Source of the DNA: Acanthaster planci
Taxonomy: Eukaryota > Echinodermata > Asteroidea > Valvatida > Acanthasteridae
DNA: 64,000 bases
NCBI RefSeq assembly: GCF_001949145.1
Contig: NW_019091547.1
Span: 311,945 to 375,944, forward strand
Reading direction: 5' to 3'
The notes beneath the pieces are model-generated. The model was given only the letters and a program-made list of their open reading frames with translations, was not told the DNA's origin and did no database searches. Made by a program: the position numbers and the translations under genes. Shown here piece after piece: positions 1-9,797 of this stretch; positions within the stretch are counted from its first letter, which is position 1; every line of letters begins with the position of its first letter.

Positions 1-340
1 TGCTTGGCAAAAAAAATTAAGCAGAGATTCGACACGATGAAAAAAAGTACTTTCATTCAAACACTCTATGCCTAACTTATTGAGTTGTTTTAAGGAGCAA
101 AAGAAAAATCACTCATCTCGAGCAACAATTTAATTGCCTTTCCTGGATGACAGCCATGGCCATTTAAAAGTACCAATGGAGAAATAAAAGTTGTAAACAT
201 GGTAAACGCAGGAAGGGCAAATACAATGTACTGGGCGTGGGTTGTAAATCTGTCCATTCGACAGGAAACCTCTAATATCCTGACAATCTCTTATGCATGT
301 CACTGATAGTAAAGGAAGCAGAACAACAACATGAATGAAA

Positions 341-2799
341 TCAAATAGGCTCTGTGGTATCACTCTTTGGAAGAGTGTAATTTTGTGCTGAACTCTGAAA
401 ATCGTCAACACAAATGTAAGCAGTAAATAATTGAGTTTCAGAGAGAATTTATACCTCATCAATGACCTCTTGCTGGCAACTCATATAGCAGTTTATTAGT
501 GATATTACAGAGTTGTTCCTTCCTCCAAACAAGTCTGTCTTGTGTCCTGGTTTATCGTGTGCTGGTCTTTTTATAGTAATTTTAGTTACTACTGGTACAT
601 GTGTTTTTTTATTTATTGTAATGCGCTTACGAACAGACCTTGTGTCCTGGAGAAAGCACAATACAAATTTAATTATTCTTATTATTAAAACAATGACAAA
701 ATGGATTGGGTATGATTCTCAAACAACTGTAAAACTACAGAGATAAATGGCCAAAACATGACCAACAAGTTGAAAATATTATTAGCTAATGTACATGTAC
801 CCCGGTACTAGTTACCAGTGGAAGTGCGTTCATTTTGCCTCCCAATGAGCTTCCACAGGAAACCAAGCTTTTCCAAGGAATGGTGAGGCCCCTTGGTGTT
901 TTAATCTGGGAACCAGAACAATATATGTACTACACTTGTACATGCACATTGAGGCATAGTTCTGTACCCAAGTCAGTTCCACACACAGAGTTTGCCGCAA
1001 AGTACCTCTTTTTTATCCGGTTTAGCTTGATCCATTCGCATTAAAGGAAGCCTTTATTTCACAAAAGATCACACTCCACAGTATTTGGTATTCACTGGGT
1101 CACAATACACACTGTCAATATCCATCAACCCCCATGAACATGCCATCAATGCATTACAGACTGACAGAAGAGGTAAATAAATGTAAAGTTCTGTAATTGA
1201 TACATGTACATGTAGGCTACAGCAAAGTCTGGATCAGTGTGAAGTTAAAAGATAGCTCAGAACTTCAATGGAATTTTTTGTAAATTTTTCAAAACCTTAA
1301 ATGTGTACATTTGTGTCTCATTTAACCTCATTTTCCAGTTTTGTTTTGTTACTTCTCAGGGTATTTTACTAACTTCATGGTTTTTATGCTAATGAGTATT
1401 TCTGAATTCATGAAGAATGGCTCCATCGTTACATTTCTATTACGAATGCAAACTGAGTCATACATGTACCTGTATTCATGAGATGGAATTCAGACCTTAT
1501 GTTAACATTCAGTGAGCAATTTTGCTGCAAAATTTTGTATAGCATATAGCATATTTGCTATACAAGTTTCTTTTTGTATAGAAAAAAGTTGATTTTGTCA
1601 AGCAATGAAATACATGTAGTTATAAATAACAAATACAAAATAGATTATCTGAAAGTAAAAAGTGGGGGGTCAGGTCATTTTGGTGGGTTAGGAGGGGTTG
1701 GTCAACAATTTTTTTATGTGACCTAAGAATTAAAAAATGCATGCAGCCAGAGGAAGATCAAATTCAGTGAACTTTGTCATACAATCTAGGAACTTTGAAT
1801 TTGACTTTATTTTGAGTTGAAAAACTTGGTGCAAGTAACGATAAACCTGCAGCATTGCTACATTTCATCACTAACCATGTGCATGCGATCAGCCTGGTTG
1901 GTAAGCCCACATGTACGTGTATGCTTGTCTGCAGCATGCTTCCAGAGCTACATGTACATGTATGGGTATGAAGTGCGTCTTTGCATACTTTCAATGGGTG
2001 AAGGCTTACATGTACATGTATGACAGACCAAGCTCACTCTACACCACAGATTTACACTGTGCTGGAGCGTGGTTTGCAGTCCAAGTACTGTGTAGATTTC
2101 AATGGCACAGTGCTGCGGCAAGAACCAATCTCATGCATGATGAGTGTATGTGATTTCTCCACTGTGAAACCTGTCCAAGTTGCTTGTTGTTGTACCCTGG
2201 CTGGGGCCTGTGCTGGTGACACCTGCCTTTATCATTCAGCCATGCGTCCATGTTTGGATTAATTTTGGGTTCAATCTGGGTACAAACGCGGTACTACATG
2301 TACATGTAACTACAGTGCAGTGCAATTTAAAGTTAACCTCAACAAGTGGGAAAATTTTTCACACTTCTTCCCATCCGAGAAAATGAATATTCATTTCACA
2401 AATTGTGAAAAAATTTCCCTCAGTGGGAAAAATTTCACACATGTACCTTCTTTTCACAAGTGGGAAAAATTTTCACACCTTTTTTCACAGGTACAAAATA
2501 TTTTCACACCTTTTCATAAGTGTGAAAACTTTTTAAGGATGGAGCAATAGCGAGTGTCCGTGCTACACTAGTCGGGATAGCCGGCCCTGGCATGCCTGGG
2601 CATCCGCCGTCTAAGGCTCAGCGTTGATTCAGGTCAAAAAAAGGTTTAAATTCTCACAACAATTTGAGATCCTAACAAAATAGTGCACGATGTTCAACTC
2701 ACCTCGAATTTGAAAAACACAAACAATCATTCAAAAAGAAGAAATTGGGGCCTGAAGCATAGGGAATCCTTTTACCACAGACGCAGTTCTCCACCACAT
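341..2799 (-). CDS. Possible small three-exon gene of unknown function (about 89 aa)
   Basis: Read on the minus strand, three segments join in phase 0. Exon 1 is 2799-2776 (starts MWWRTASV, donor GTAAAA). Exon 2 is 646-455 (64 codons; acceptor after a pyrimidine-rich CTTTCTCCAG, donor GTATAA). Exon 3 is 394-341 (acceptor TTTTCAG, ending ...SDTTEPI and a stop). The middle exon is basic at its start (RSVRKRITINKK) and has a CYMSC motif late on. A short basic N-terminus and a YY1/CRE-type promoter would suit a small mitochondrial or ribosomal protein, but that is inference and I recognise no family. An ATTAAA signal lies downstream at 134-129. Exon 2 is the best supported; exon 1 is the weakest. 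Another frame through 394-130 stays open longer but would not join exon 2 in frame. Confidence 0.35.
647..2339. other. No gene seen; AT-rich DNA with TACATGTA palindromes
   Basis: If the minus-strand gene is real, this is most of its intron. It holds several ACATGTACATGT palindromes (near 790, 1201, 1951, 2009 and 2295) and a 10-base stem hairpin at about 1535-1566 (TTGTATAGCA ... TGCTATACAA). The short open frames here have no protein-like composition. Confidence 0.5.
2340..2535. repeat. Degenerate tandem repeat of a GTGGGAAAAATTTTCACAC palindromic unit
   Basis: About five imperfect copies of a unit built around GTGGGAAAAATTTTCACAC, spaced 30-60 bases apart. Each unit is itself close to an inverted repeat (GTGTGAAAA / TTTTCACAC), so single strands could form several small hairpins. 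This explains the open plus-strand frame here, which is not a gene. Confidence 0.7.
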
Positions 2800-2811
2800 T
2801 TCTCTCGCTTC

Positions 2812-2840
2812 TTAAAAGATGGCGTCGGTATAAATGACGT
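2812..2840 (-). promoter_or_regulatory. Putative core promoter with YY1-like and CRE palindrome motifs
   Basis: The sequence AAGATGGCG (YY1-like) is followed 12 bases on by a perfect TGACGTCA palindrome (CRE, CREB/ATF site), with TATAAA between them. It lies 15-40 bases upstream of the minus-strand ATG at 2799. YY1 sites at this distance are common in housekeeping gene promoters of animals. The motifs are visible directly; the link to the small minus-strand gene is inferred. Confidence 0.4.
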
Positions 2841-4124
2841 CATGGTGTCAAGTCTCGTACCTCTATAACTACGTCAGGATAGTGTGAGATGAAAAGTAGA
2901 TACCAGACTAAATATGATTCATGCCGTGACGTTTCGACGACTGTTCTATGTTCTAAACTTTGACACGGATGTTGGTGCCACGTTAATATTTACTTTAAAC
3001 AGTTACATGTAACTTGTAAGTGATTCCATTGTGGGACAGAACTTGCCACGAGTTCATAAGTTTCATAGATACGGATGTGGGGACTTAAGTTCGTTCCAGC
3101 CACCCTCTGTATAGTTTGTAGAGCTCCTCGTAAATAAAGACAAAAAAGAAAACCAAAAGGCGCACAAACTGAAACAAACAAAAACAAAATAAGTGACCAA
3201 GTGAACTAGAATCTTTAAAAAGTCCAACAGAAATTTTATTTAAATAGAGCAAATTATGTAAAATATAAGCAGTGAAAAATCCTTTCTTTGATAAAAAAAA
3301 ATCAGCATTTTTGGACTTCAATGATGAAATTTCATAATCTGAGAAAGGGGGTCTCTCAGATCTCTCAAAACCAAAGGCGAAACAAACAAGCAAAATGAAC
3401 TAACAATTTAACAATCCAAAGCCCTGCTTGAGGTCACACTGTTGCGTCTTGCATGCATCCCTTACATAATGGTGGTTTGTGCTGAGAGTGAACAGTGTGA
3501 GGCGACAGTTTTTGATCCAGGCTGCATATTTGAGTAATAAAAAAAACAAAATTGGTGGGAATTTCTAAGAAACAAATACCAGATTCCAATAAGTAAAAGA
3601 ATCCTACGGCCAATCGTCTGACCCTCTTATGGTTTCTGTAAAAAAAGTGTTTTTGACGTCAACTTACTTCGCTTGAGTAGACCATACTATGATTACTTTA
3701 CAAAGTTCATCATGGCAACAAACGCTCTTTGGTTTTATTCATCGGTAGAGGGCGCAATTTCAACTAACCGTTGCATGCTGCGCTGTGGTACGGTTTATGT
3801 CTGTGGCTGCGCTCAGTTAGACTTGAATCAAGTCAGACTTTCGTTGCTCTCCCCCAGTCAGCCATCCCTTCAGCCTGTATGCACTACACGGTCGTCGCGC
3901 TGGGCCATGGCGGCCCAGCAGCTCGCATAATCCTTAAATTTGCTGCCCTCATTTAATTAATAGCCTTTATTGACAACGTGTGTCAAACGTCACCAGTCAG
4001 TAAGTCCGACTTGACGGACAAGCCATTCGGATCCCCCGTCAGTAGTTATTCATAATTGCATATGAAGGACGCGTGATCTTGCATAATGTAGGCCCCTATA
4101 CGGAATTTCCACCAATCAAAGTAG
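2841..4124. other. Intergenic, no gene recognised
   Basis: Open frames on both strands are short and lack splice signals or protein-like composition. The stretch from about 3640 to 4120 is less AT-rich than its left flank, but I see no identifiable element before the left LTR. Confidence 0.45.
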
Positions 4125-4280
4125 TTTGGCGACGAACAACTTTCGCCAAGGTCGCCTCGGCCTCCCGACCAACCCTTTGGTGACCCCAGACATCCAGGTA
4201 AACCTAGGTGGTAAGTCCATTTGGAGTGCCGTATGCCGCCAACACGTGTTGCTCAGTCTCTCTTCAGGACATACACTCCC
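4125..4280 (-). repeat. 3' LTR of the Ty3/gypsy element
   Basis: Left-hand copy of the direct repeat. It matches 8315-8482 with some substitutions and an indel of about 15 bases in the middle. On the minus strand a purine-rich AGGGAG sits just before the LTR start (TGTATGTCC), a weak candidate for the polypurine tract. Confidence 0.75.
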
Positions 4281-4436
4281 TAGCAACCTCTGTCGACGTT
4301 TCCCCGTTCCTCGTTTCAGACTCTTCTACCATGCACCTTCGGTTATTTCGGCTTTGACTTCCCAGGGTCCTCTGTCGTTTCCGGTGCTCGGTGCTTCTCC
4401 GGGCTTAAGTCGATCAGTGTGGATGACCTACATTTT

Positions 4437-4836
4437 TCATCCACTCTTTCGTTGTATCCGATAAGTTACGTCTAATAGTTTGTCCACAATCAGGTAAGGA
4501 CCTTCCAACCTGCACTTCACCTTCGGAGAGACACCTTTTCTTTTCGCTGGGTTGTGCAGCCAGCAGAACTTGCCCTCAACGAACTGTTCCCTACAGACTT
4601 TCTTATCGTAGTTACGTTTTTGCATCCTGGCACTACTGGCCTCGCCAGGCACTTGCGCGCTCTAGCATGCGAACGCTGCATCCTTGGCCGCATCTCTTGG
4701 GCGTAGTCAATGTTTTGTGTTTCTTCCTCTGCAGATATAGTTGTTCCGTCGTCAAATCAGTAGGAGGGGCTACCTCCCTCCCTAACATGTGATCATGTTG
4801 GGAGTTTCTCCCGTTGATTCCTGTGGGGTACAACAC
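4437..4836 (-). pseudogene. Integrase C-terminal remnant
   Basis: Two overlapping minus-strand frames resemble the end of the integrase core (MLGREVAPPTDL) and the C-terminal GPY/F region (CRLEGPYLIVDKLLDVTYRI). The HHCC zinc finger and the DDE triad are absent: only about 25-30 bases separate the end of RNase H from this block, so roughly the first two thirds of integrase has been lost. Confidence 0.75.
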
Positions 4837-4859
4837 GGTTTGCCGCTGTTAGATAGACT

Positions 4860-6414
4860 ATCCGATAGACTTGAAGTCAAACTTTCCCATGATCTGAAGC
4901 CAACATGCTGTTTGCCCAGTCGGGTTCTTAAAGTTAAGGAGCCATCTTAAGGCCCCATGTCATTCCTTATTGTGATATGTCGTTCGTAAATGTAATGCCT
5001 GAACTGCCTCATAAAAGTGACAACTGCGAGCAGCTTCCTGCGTGTAACGCAATAGTTCTGCTTAGCTTTCTTCAGAACCCTTTTGGCATGAGCCACAACT
5101 TTGCTCTTGGCCATACTTAAGCTGTGATAACACTCCTCCGATTCCTGACACTCTAGCGTCAGTATCGAGAATAAATTCCAGCTCAGGGTCTGCATACGTC
5201 AAGATCGGTGCGCTGACGAGTCCTCCCCTGAGTTCCCGAAAGAACTTTTCACATTCCTCCGTCCACTTAATGGTCCTTGACTTTTCAGTTAGACGGTGCA
5301 AGGGTCTCGCAATGTTGGAAAACCCCTGGATAAATCTCCTATGGCAGGACGCCGGTCCTAAGAAACTGCGAACGTCCTTTGCCAATTCCGGTGTAGGCCA
5401 GTCCCTTACTGGCTGCACCTTGTCAGGGTCCGTTTTGACTCCAGCTGCTGAGACAATATGACCCAGGTAACGAAACCTTTGCTTAAAAAGTTTGCATTTC
5501 AGCCCTGCATCCCTTAGACTTTGAAACACCATCTTGAGGCGGCTGAGCTCCTTTAAAACGTTCCTTCCGAACACAGTGACATCGTCGAGATAGACGAGAA
5601 GAATCTCCCAGTGTAAGCCATGGAGAACACTCTCCGTGAGCCTTTTGAACGTCGATGGTGCATTTCACATGCCGAAGGGCATGACGCGACAGTTATACAG
5701 TCCACTCCTGGTAACGAAGGCAGACTTCTCCTTCGCGTCGTCACCAAGGGCCACCTGCCAGTATAACCCGAAGTAAGGTCTAGGGTTGAGAACCAGCATA
5801 ATCCACCGAGAGCGTCCAGTGAGTCATTAATTCTGGGGATAGGGGATGCGTCTTTTACGGTCATGGCGTTACGTTTTCTATAATCCACGCACAGCCTCTT
5901 CGTGCCATCCTTTTTTTCTGACCAATACCACATTCGAGGCCCACGGGCTTTTGGAAGGTTCCATTTGCCCTCCCTTAACTAAGTCCAAGAACTTGCCTGT
6001 TTATTTCCTCCGCTCTGCTGCAGGGAACCTCCGTGGGCTCTCTCGTCTTGGTCTTGCGTTCCCAGTCTCTATTTTATGCTTCACTGAGTCGTTGTGTCCT
6101 ATGATGTCCTTATTCCTTGAAAAGATTTCCTCGTGGTCACCCAACAGTCCTGCTATCTGTGTATGAAATTCTGGGTTAACCCCTTCGACACGCCTATCAT
6201 ACAGATCCCTTATGTGCTCTGGTAATTCCTGCGGTTGCTTTCCTTTCGAGCATTTCTGCTGCTCTTCGTCGCCTTCATGCACGGATGTAAGGAACCCTGC
6301 CATACTCCCTGCCTTTCCTACGCACTCCCGCCGTCCGGGATTAAAGACCCGGATTGGCAATTTCCCCTCCTCTGGTTTGACTAGTAGTCTTGCCACTACC
6401 AGTCCTCTGCTCAT
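4860..6414 (-). pseudogene. Reverse transcriptase and RNase H remnant
   Basis: Minus-strand blocks 6414-6001, 5933-5553, 5574-5062 and 5195-4947 cover RT and RNase H in several frames. Visible motifs are KRLCVDYRKRN, FSTLDLTSGY, the catalytic YLDD (5592-5581), the thumb RYLGHIVS, and the RNase H start with ILDTDA. Frame changes near 5750-5950 and 5150-5195, and a stop near 4865, show the gene is dead. It is followed by a deletion rather than the usual integrase zinc-binding and catalytic core. Confidence 0.85.
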
Positions 6415-6651
6415 AAGTTCACTTTCACCTGCAGGTTCCAGTATAGTACCCCAGACTTTCTACTTCAGTTGTAACTCAGCCCAACACGAGGGCCTCGTGT
6501 CCCGGCGGTACCAAGATTGACTCTTGAACTAGCACTCTGGTTCAAAAATCCACGCACTTGATACAATCGCCATTTACGGTGAACGTCAAGTCCTTAAAAT
6601 CAATCGAGTCTTCCATGGGTTGGCAATAGAAAGTCCATGCCGAGGATTCCC

Positions 6652-6864
6652 TCAACCTCCAGTTGCACAGATACGACGCACATTGTACTCACTGACCTTC
6701 CTACCTGCAGTTCCCATTGTTCCATATGCACCATGTATTTCTATTCCTTCGGTTACTAACTTAGGTCTTCTCTCTTGTGGAATCTTGAAGTAAATCGATG
6801 AAGACCGTAGGGTGTTTGTGGCTCCCGTGTCGACCAAAATGTTAACTTTTACTCCCCTGATCAA
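6652..6864 (-). pseudogene. Retroelement aspartic protease remnant
   Basis: The minus-strand frame holds the active-site motif ILVDTGATNT, preceded by a hydrophobic strand, as in retropepsins. It lies between gag and RT, as in other Ty3/gypsy elements. The reading frame is not continuous with gag or RT. Confidence 0.75.
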
Positions 6865-7000
6865 TGCTTGAACAAACAGTCCACAGCCTTGGCTCTGTCT
6901 TAAATTGGCACTCCAAGGGTGGGCAAATCTTCCTTGAAACCCGGGGATGCTTCCTTCAGGGCTTCTCCTTCCGGTAAGTGTTTATCCTTTTCAAGGTCTA

Positions 7001-8179
7001 TTACTGTGCCTCCCCCTTGGGAGTGGTCGTCTCCGGATTTTCTCGACCCTTTGCTTGCTCCAGCCGGATCACGGGTCCCTGAGACGGCTGATTGTCGTTT
7101 CCCGATTTCCTTGGTCTCCTGACCTGCGTCTCCTTGCATTCTCCAGCAAAGTGACCTTTCTGCCTGCATTTGTAACACACATCTTCTTCGCTCGCCTCTC
7201 TTTGCTTGAAAGGTCTCGTCATCTCCTTCCCCTTCTTGGGACTAGCTTGCTCTCCAAATCGAGCAATTATCTGCTGGATAGCTTGGCCTACAGCAGTCTG
7301 GTTTGCTAGGGCCCCCTCTGCGGAATCCGTGGTCGGCTCCTTAACCATTCTAACGTACTGGCGTGTCAGCCTCTCTCTGCTCCTCAACCTATTGATAACT
7401 CTCAGCAGTCAGAGCGGCTTGATTGAATCCTCCACGGTGCTTTGGCTTTGCCTTGAAAATTGCTTCTCTTATATCTCTGCTGGCCAATGGGTCCATTAAA
7501 AGCCCTCGTGCCAACCGATCCCTTCCTTCCTCTGAAAACTCAGGGTAGGCTAACGCAGAGAGTTCCCGTATACTCTGCCCTAGCTCCCGTAAAATATCTT
7601 TTTCTTGTTGGTGACGGTGCCGAAGATACGTCAAGTGGTATTCAGCCTGTTGGCCCGGACCAAACCTCTGGTACAATGAACAAATCAAATCCTGGAAGGA
7701 GTAGTTATTTCCTTCCGTCTGGCAGCCCAACACATTTAAGGCCGGCCCTGAAGACTTGCAGCAAGAAACACTTTTGCTTGCTCATCACTCCATCCATTGG
7801 CCACACGGTAGGCTTTGAAGTATGCCTTATAGTCTTTCCATGGCACTTTACCGTTGAATCTATCCGGACAAATGCTCAGCTTCTCCAACTTCACGTCTGG
7901 TTCGGCCACGCCTACCTTGACTGGCTCCACTGTATTTTTCTCCCCAAGGGCTGCTCCTGCATTTCCCTCGTCTTTACTGTTCCTAACTGAACATTCTCCT
8001 CTTCTTGTAGAGGTCACCACCGTATTTGCTGGCGTCGCTAGCACCGTTCCCAGCCTAGGTGTTGCCGAGAATAGCTCTAGCGTCGAAATTTCCACTGAAC
8101 TAACCAGTTCACGTTGCTTTGATTCTAGCAACTCCCTTTTCATGCTTTCCAACTCGTCGTTAAGGTGCTGTTTTTCCAA
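7001..8179 (-). pseudogene. gag remnant with CCHC zinc knuckle
   Basis: Three consecutive minus-strand blocks (8179-7736, 7733-7389, 7387-7001) lie in different frames, so at least two frameshifts or stops break it. The first block has a coiled-coil-like start (EKQHLNDELESMKRELLESK) and a retrotransposon gag-like capsid region. The last block carries a nucleocapsid knuckle CYKCRQKGHFAGEC (CX2CX4HX4C) at 7177-7136. Confidence 0.85.
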
Positions 8180-8295
8180 GATTGCACCCTATCCATCTAT
8201 AAAATGGCAGTTCCTATTCCATCCGTTCCCTAGTCATTGGTTCCATCCCTTACTTAAATGATTCTCTAATCCTAAGATCCCTGATGCACGTTTTA

Positions 8296-8313
8296 ATCCC
8301 ACTTCAGACACCA
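8296..8313 (-). other. Primer binding site, tRNA-Leu-like
   Basis: On the minus strand TGGTGTCTGAAGTGGGAT begins one base after the LTR end. It is complementary to a tRNA 3' end finishing in CCA and resembles the tRNA-Leu primer sites reported for sea urchin SURL-type Ty3/gypsy elements. The match to tRNA-Leu is from general knowledge and was not computed. Confidence 0.65.
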
Positions 8314-8314
8314 T

Positions 8315-8482
8315 TGTGGTACCAACCGACTTTCACCAAGGTCGCCCCGGCTTCCCGACCAACCTTTTGGTAAGCCCAGGCGAGCTGCTATCCTAAACCT
8401 GGTAGACCTGGGTGGTGACTCCGTTTGGAGTGCCGTATGCCGCCAACACGTGCTGCTCAGTCTCTCTTCAGGACGGACATTT
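8315..8482 (-). repeat. 5' LTR of the Ty3/gypsy element
   Basis: Right-hand copy of the direct repeat. On the minus strand it ends in CCACA, one base before the primer binding site, as expected for a 5' LTR. The outer edge is uncertain because the motif CTTCAGG(G)ACGGACATT is duplicated at about 8467-8511. Confidence 0.75.
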
Positions 8483-9154
8483 CGAATGACAGACTTCAGG
8501 GACGGACATTAAGGGCTAACTCGATCGACAGACAGACGGAGAAGTAATGGACACTGACACCTTTAATTATCGATTTCAAATATTAATCACAAGATTTTTA
8601 ATTACTGATCTCTTTCTAATTGGCAAGAAAATCCTTAATCGAAAAAATAATCAAAGGGCGGCACCAGAGGGAAATACCGTAAAGCACAGCCAGAGCTCCT
8701 GGCCCAGGCCCACAGCGCAAACTACAAGAACTCCCGGGATCCCCAACTCGCACAAAGCCCAAATCCCCTCGGAGAATAACCAACAGGTCCCCAGTGCGTC
8801 CCCAGCTTCCGATCCCCTATCGTTCCTACGCAGTAAATCAGCAATTACGTCCGGTTCGTCCCCGTTCGCTCTAGACGTAGAGCAGCGATCCAGACACACG
8901 TCTTTTTTTCCACGACGCACCGCGATCATCTCCCCTCGAGCTCACACAGTCCGCCGACTGGGGCTCTGCGTAAACAACTGCTAGCGCTGCTAACTCGCTG
9001 CAAGCACGCTTATGCGATACCGATGTCAGACTTGGAGACTCGTTTATTATTATGTAAGTAATAACGACGTAAAAAGAAGTGCGGCAATGTGATTGGCTGC
9101 TACCACTTTTGGTAGTTGAGCCCATTCGCTGTGTACAAACGGTTGGCAGATTCG
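8483..9154. other. Intergenic; no gene recognised
   Basis: Between the 5' LTR and the short inverted-repeat element at 9155. Open frames at 8547-8984 (plus) and 8651-8929 (minus) overlap each other and look like chance frames in GC-richer DNA. It may be part of an older insertion, but no repeat copy is visible in the window. Confidence 0.4.
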
Positions 9155-9276
9155 TCAAGTCGGGATTTCTGAACTGAACTCATAGTAGTAAGTGGACACA
9201 AGAGGGCGCGAAACGGCGCGCCGTCACGATATGTGTCCAAAGCATAAACGAAGACGGCACAGAGATCCCGACTTGA
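9155..9276. mobile_element. Short inverted-repeat element (MITE-like), 122 bases
   Basis: TCAAGTCGGGATTTCT at the left end and AGAGATCCCGACTTGA at the right end are inverted copies with one mismatch in 16. The GC-rich interior includes GGCGCGCC. It has no coding capacity. It lies about 520 bases upstream of the large plus-strand gene. Confidence 0.5.
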
Positions 9277-9750
9277 GGCAAGTCTAGCCCAAGTGGTGCG
9301 GCGCGTGTTAAAATCAATTTACGACGTTGCTGCAGGACTGTTACATTGATAAATAAGGGTTAGCTATATTATGAACAACTATTTTACCTTGTCGTATAAA
9401 CCTTCACGTTAATCATGAATGATTAAATCAAGTGTTTACACTTTATAACACCTTAAGAATATACAACCTGTCTTAAATAATTTTGTTTACATGAATAAAG
9501 TGTATTGGAATAACTTTGCGAAGTGCAACCCCCCCTATTTTATGTTGACGAGTCCCTTGGATCCCGCTTGTGTACTAGTTATCTTGGGGACCGGGTATGG
9601 AGAACATGTTAGAAAAAGGGTAAAGTACATGTGTAATTTTACTGAATTTCGCTCACAAAATGATGTCTTCTGTTACCTAGTTTATTTACGGCTAGGCTCA
9701 AATTCCACCATCAGTTAAGATCCACAGCAATGGATGAACTATCGAGATAG

Positions 9751-9757
9751 TATAAAA
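9751..9757 (+). promoter_or_regulatory. Possible TATA box of the unknown EF-hand-like gene
   Basis: TATAAAA lies 41 bases before the ATG at 9798, which would leave a very short 5' leader. It is the only TATA match close to that start. No initiator was clearly recognised. Confidence 0.3.
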
Positions 9758-9797
9758 TGCCACTTAGATGGCAAACGAGGAGGGATAAGTCGCTGAA

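Larger units (their letters stand above)
4125..8482 (-). mobile_element. Decayed Ty3/gypsy LTR retrotransposon, internally deleted
   Basis: Two direct repeats of about 155-165 bases (4125-4280 and 8315-8482) share long identical runs, such as the stretch reading GGAGTGCCGTATGCCGCCAA, and act as LTRs. Next to the right LTR is a tRNA-like primer binding site. Between them, on the minus strand in order, lie gag with a zinc knuckle, an aspartic protease, reverse transcriptase with YLDD, RNase H, and only the C-terminal part of integrase. The order protease-RT-RNase H-integrase places it in Ty3/gypsy. Frameshifts break gag and RT, and the integrase core is missing, so the copy cannot move by itself. 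No clear target-site duplication was seen. Confidence 0.9.

Noticed and set aside
130-394. Longer minus-strand frame through the last exon of the small gene
   Set aside because: It does not join the 64-codon exon in frame; the phase-0 join ends at 341 instead.
8547-8984. 145-codon plus-strand frame near the 5' LTR
   Set aside because: No motif, no splice signals, and it overlaps an equally open antisense frame.
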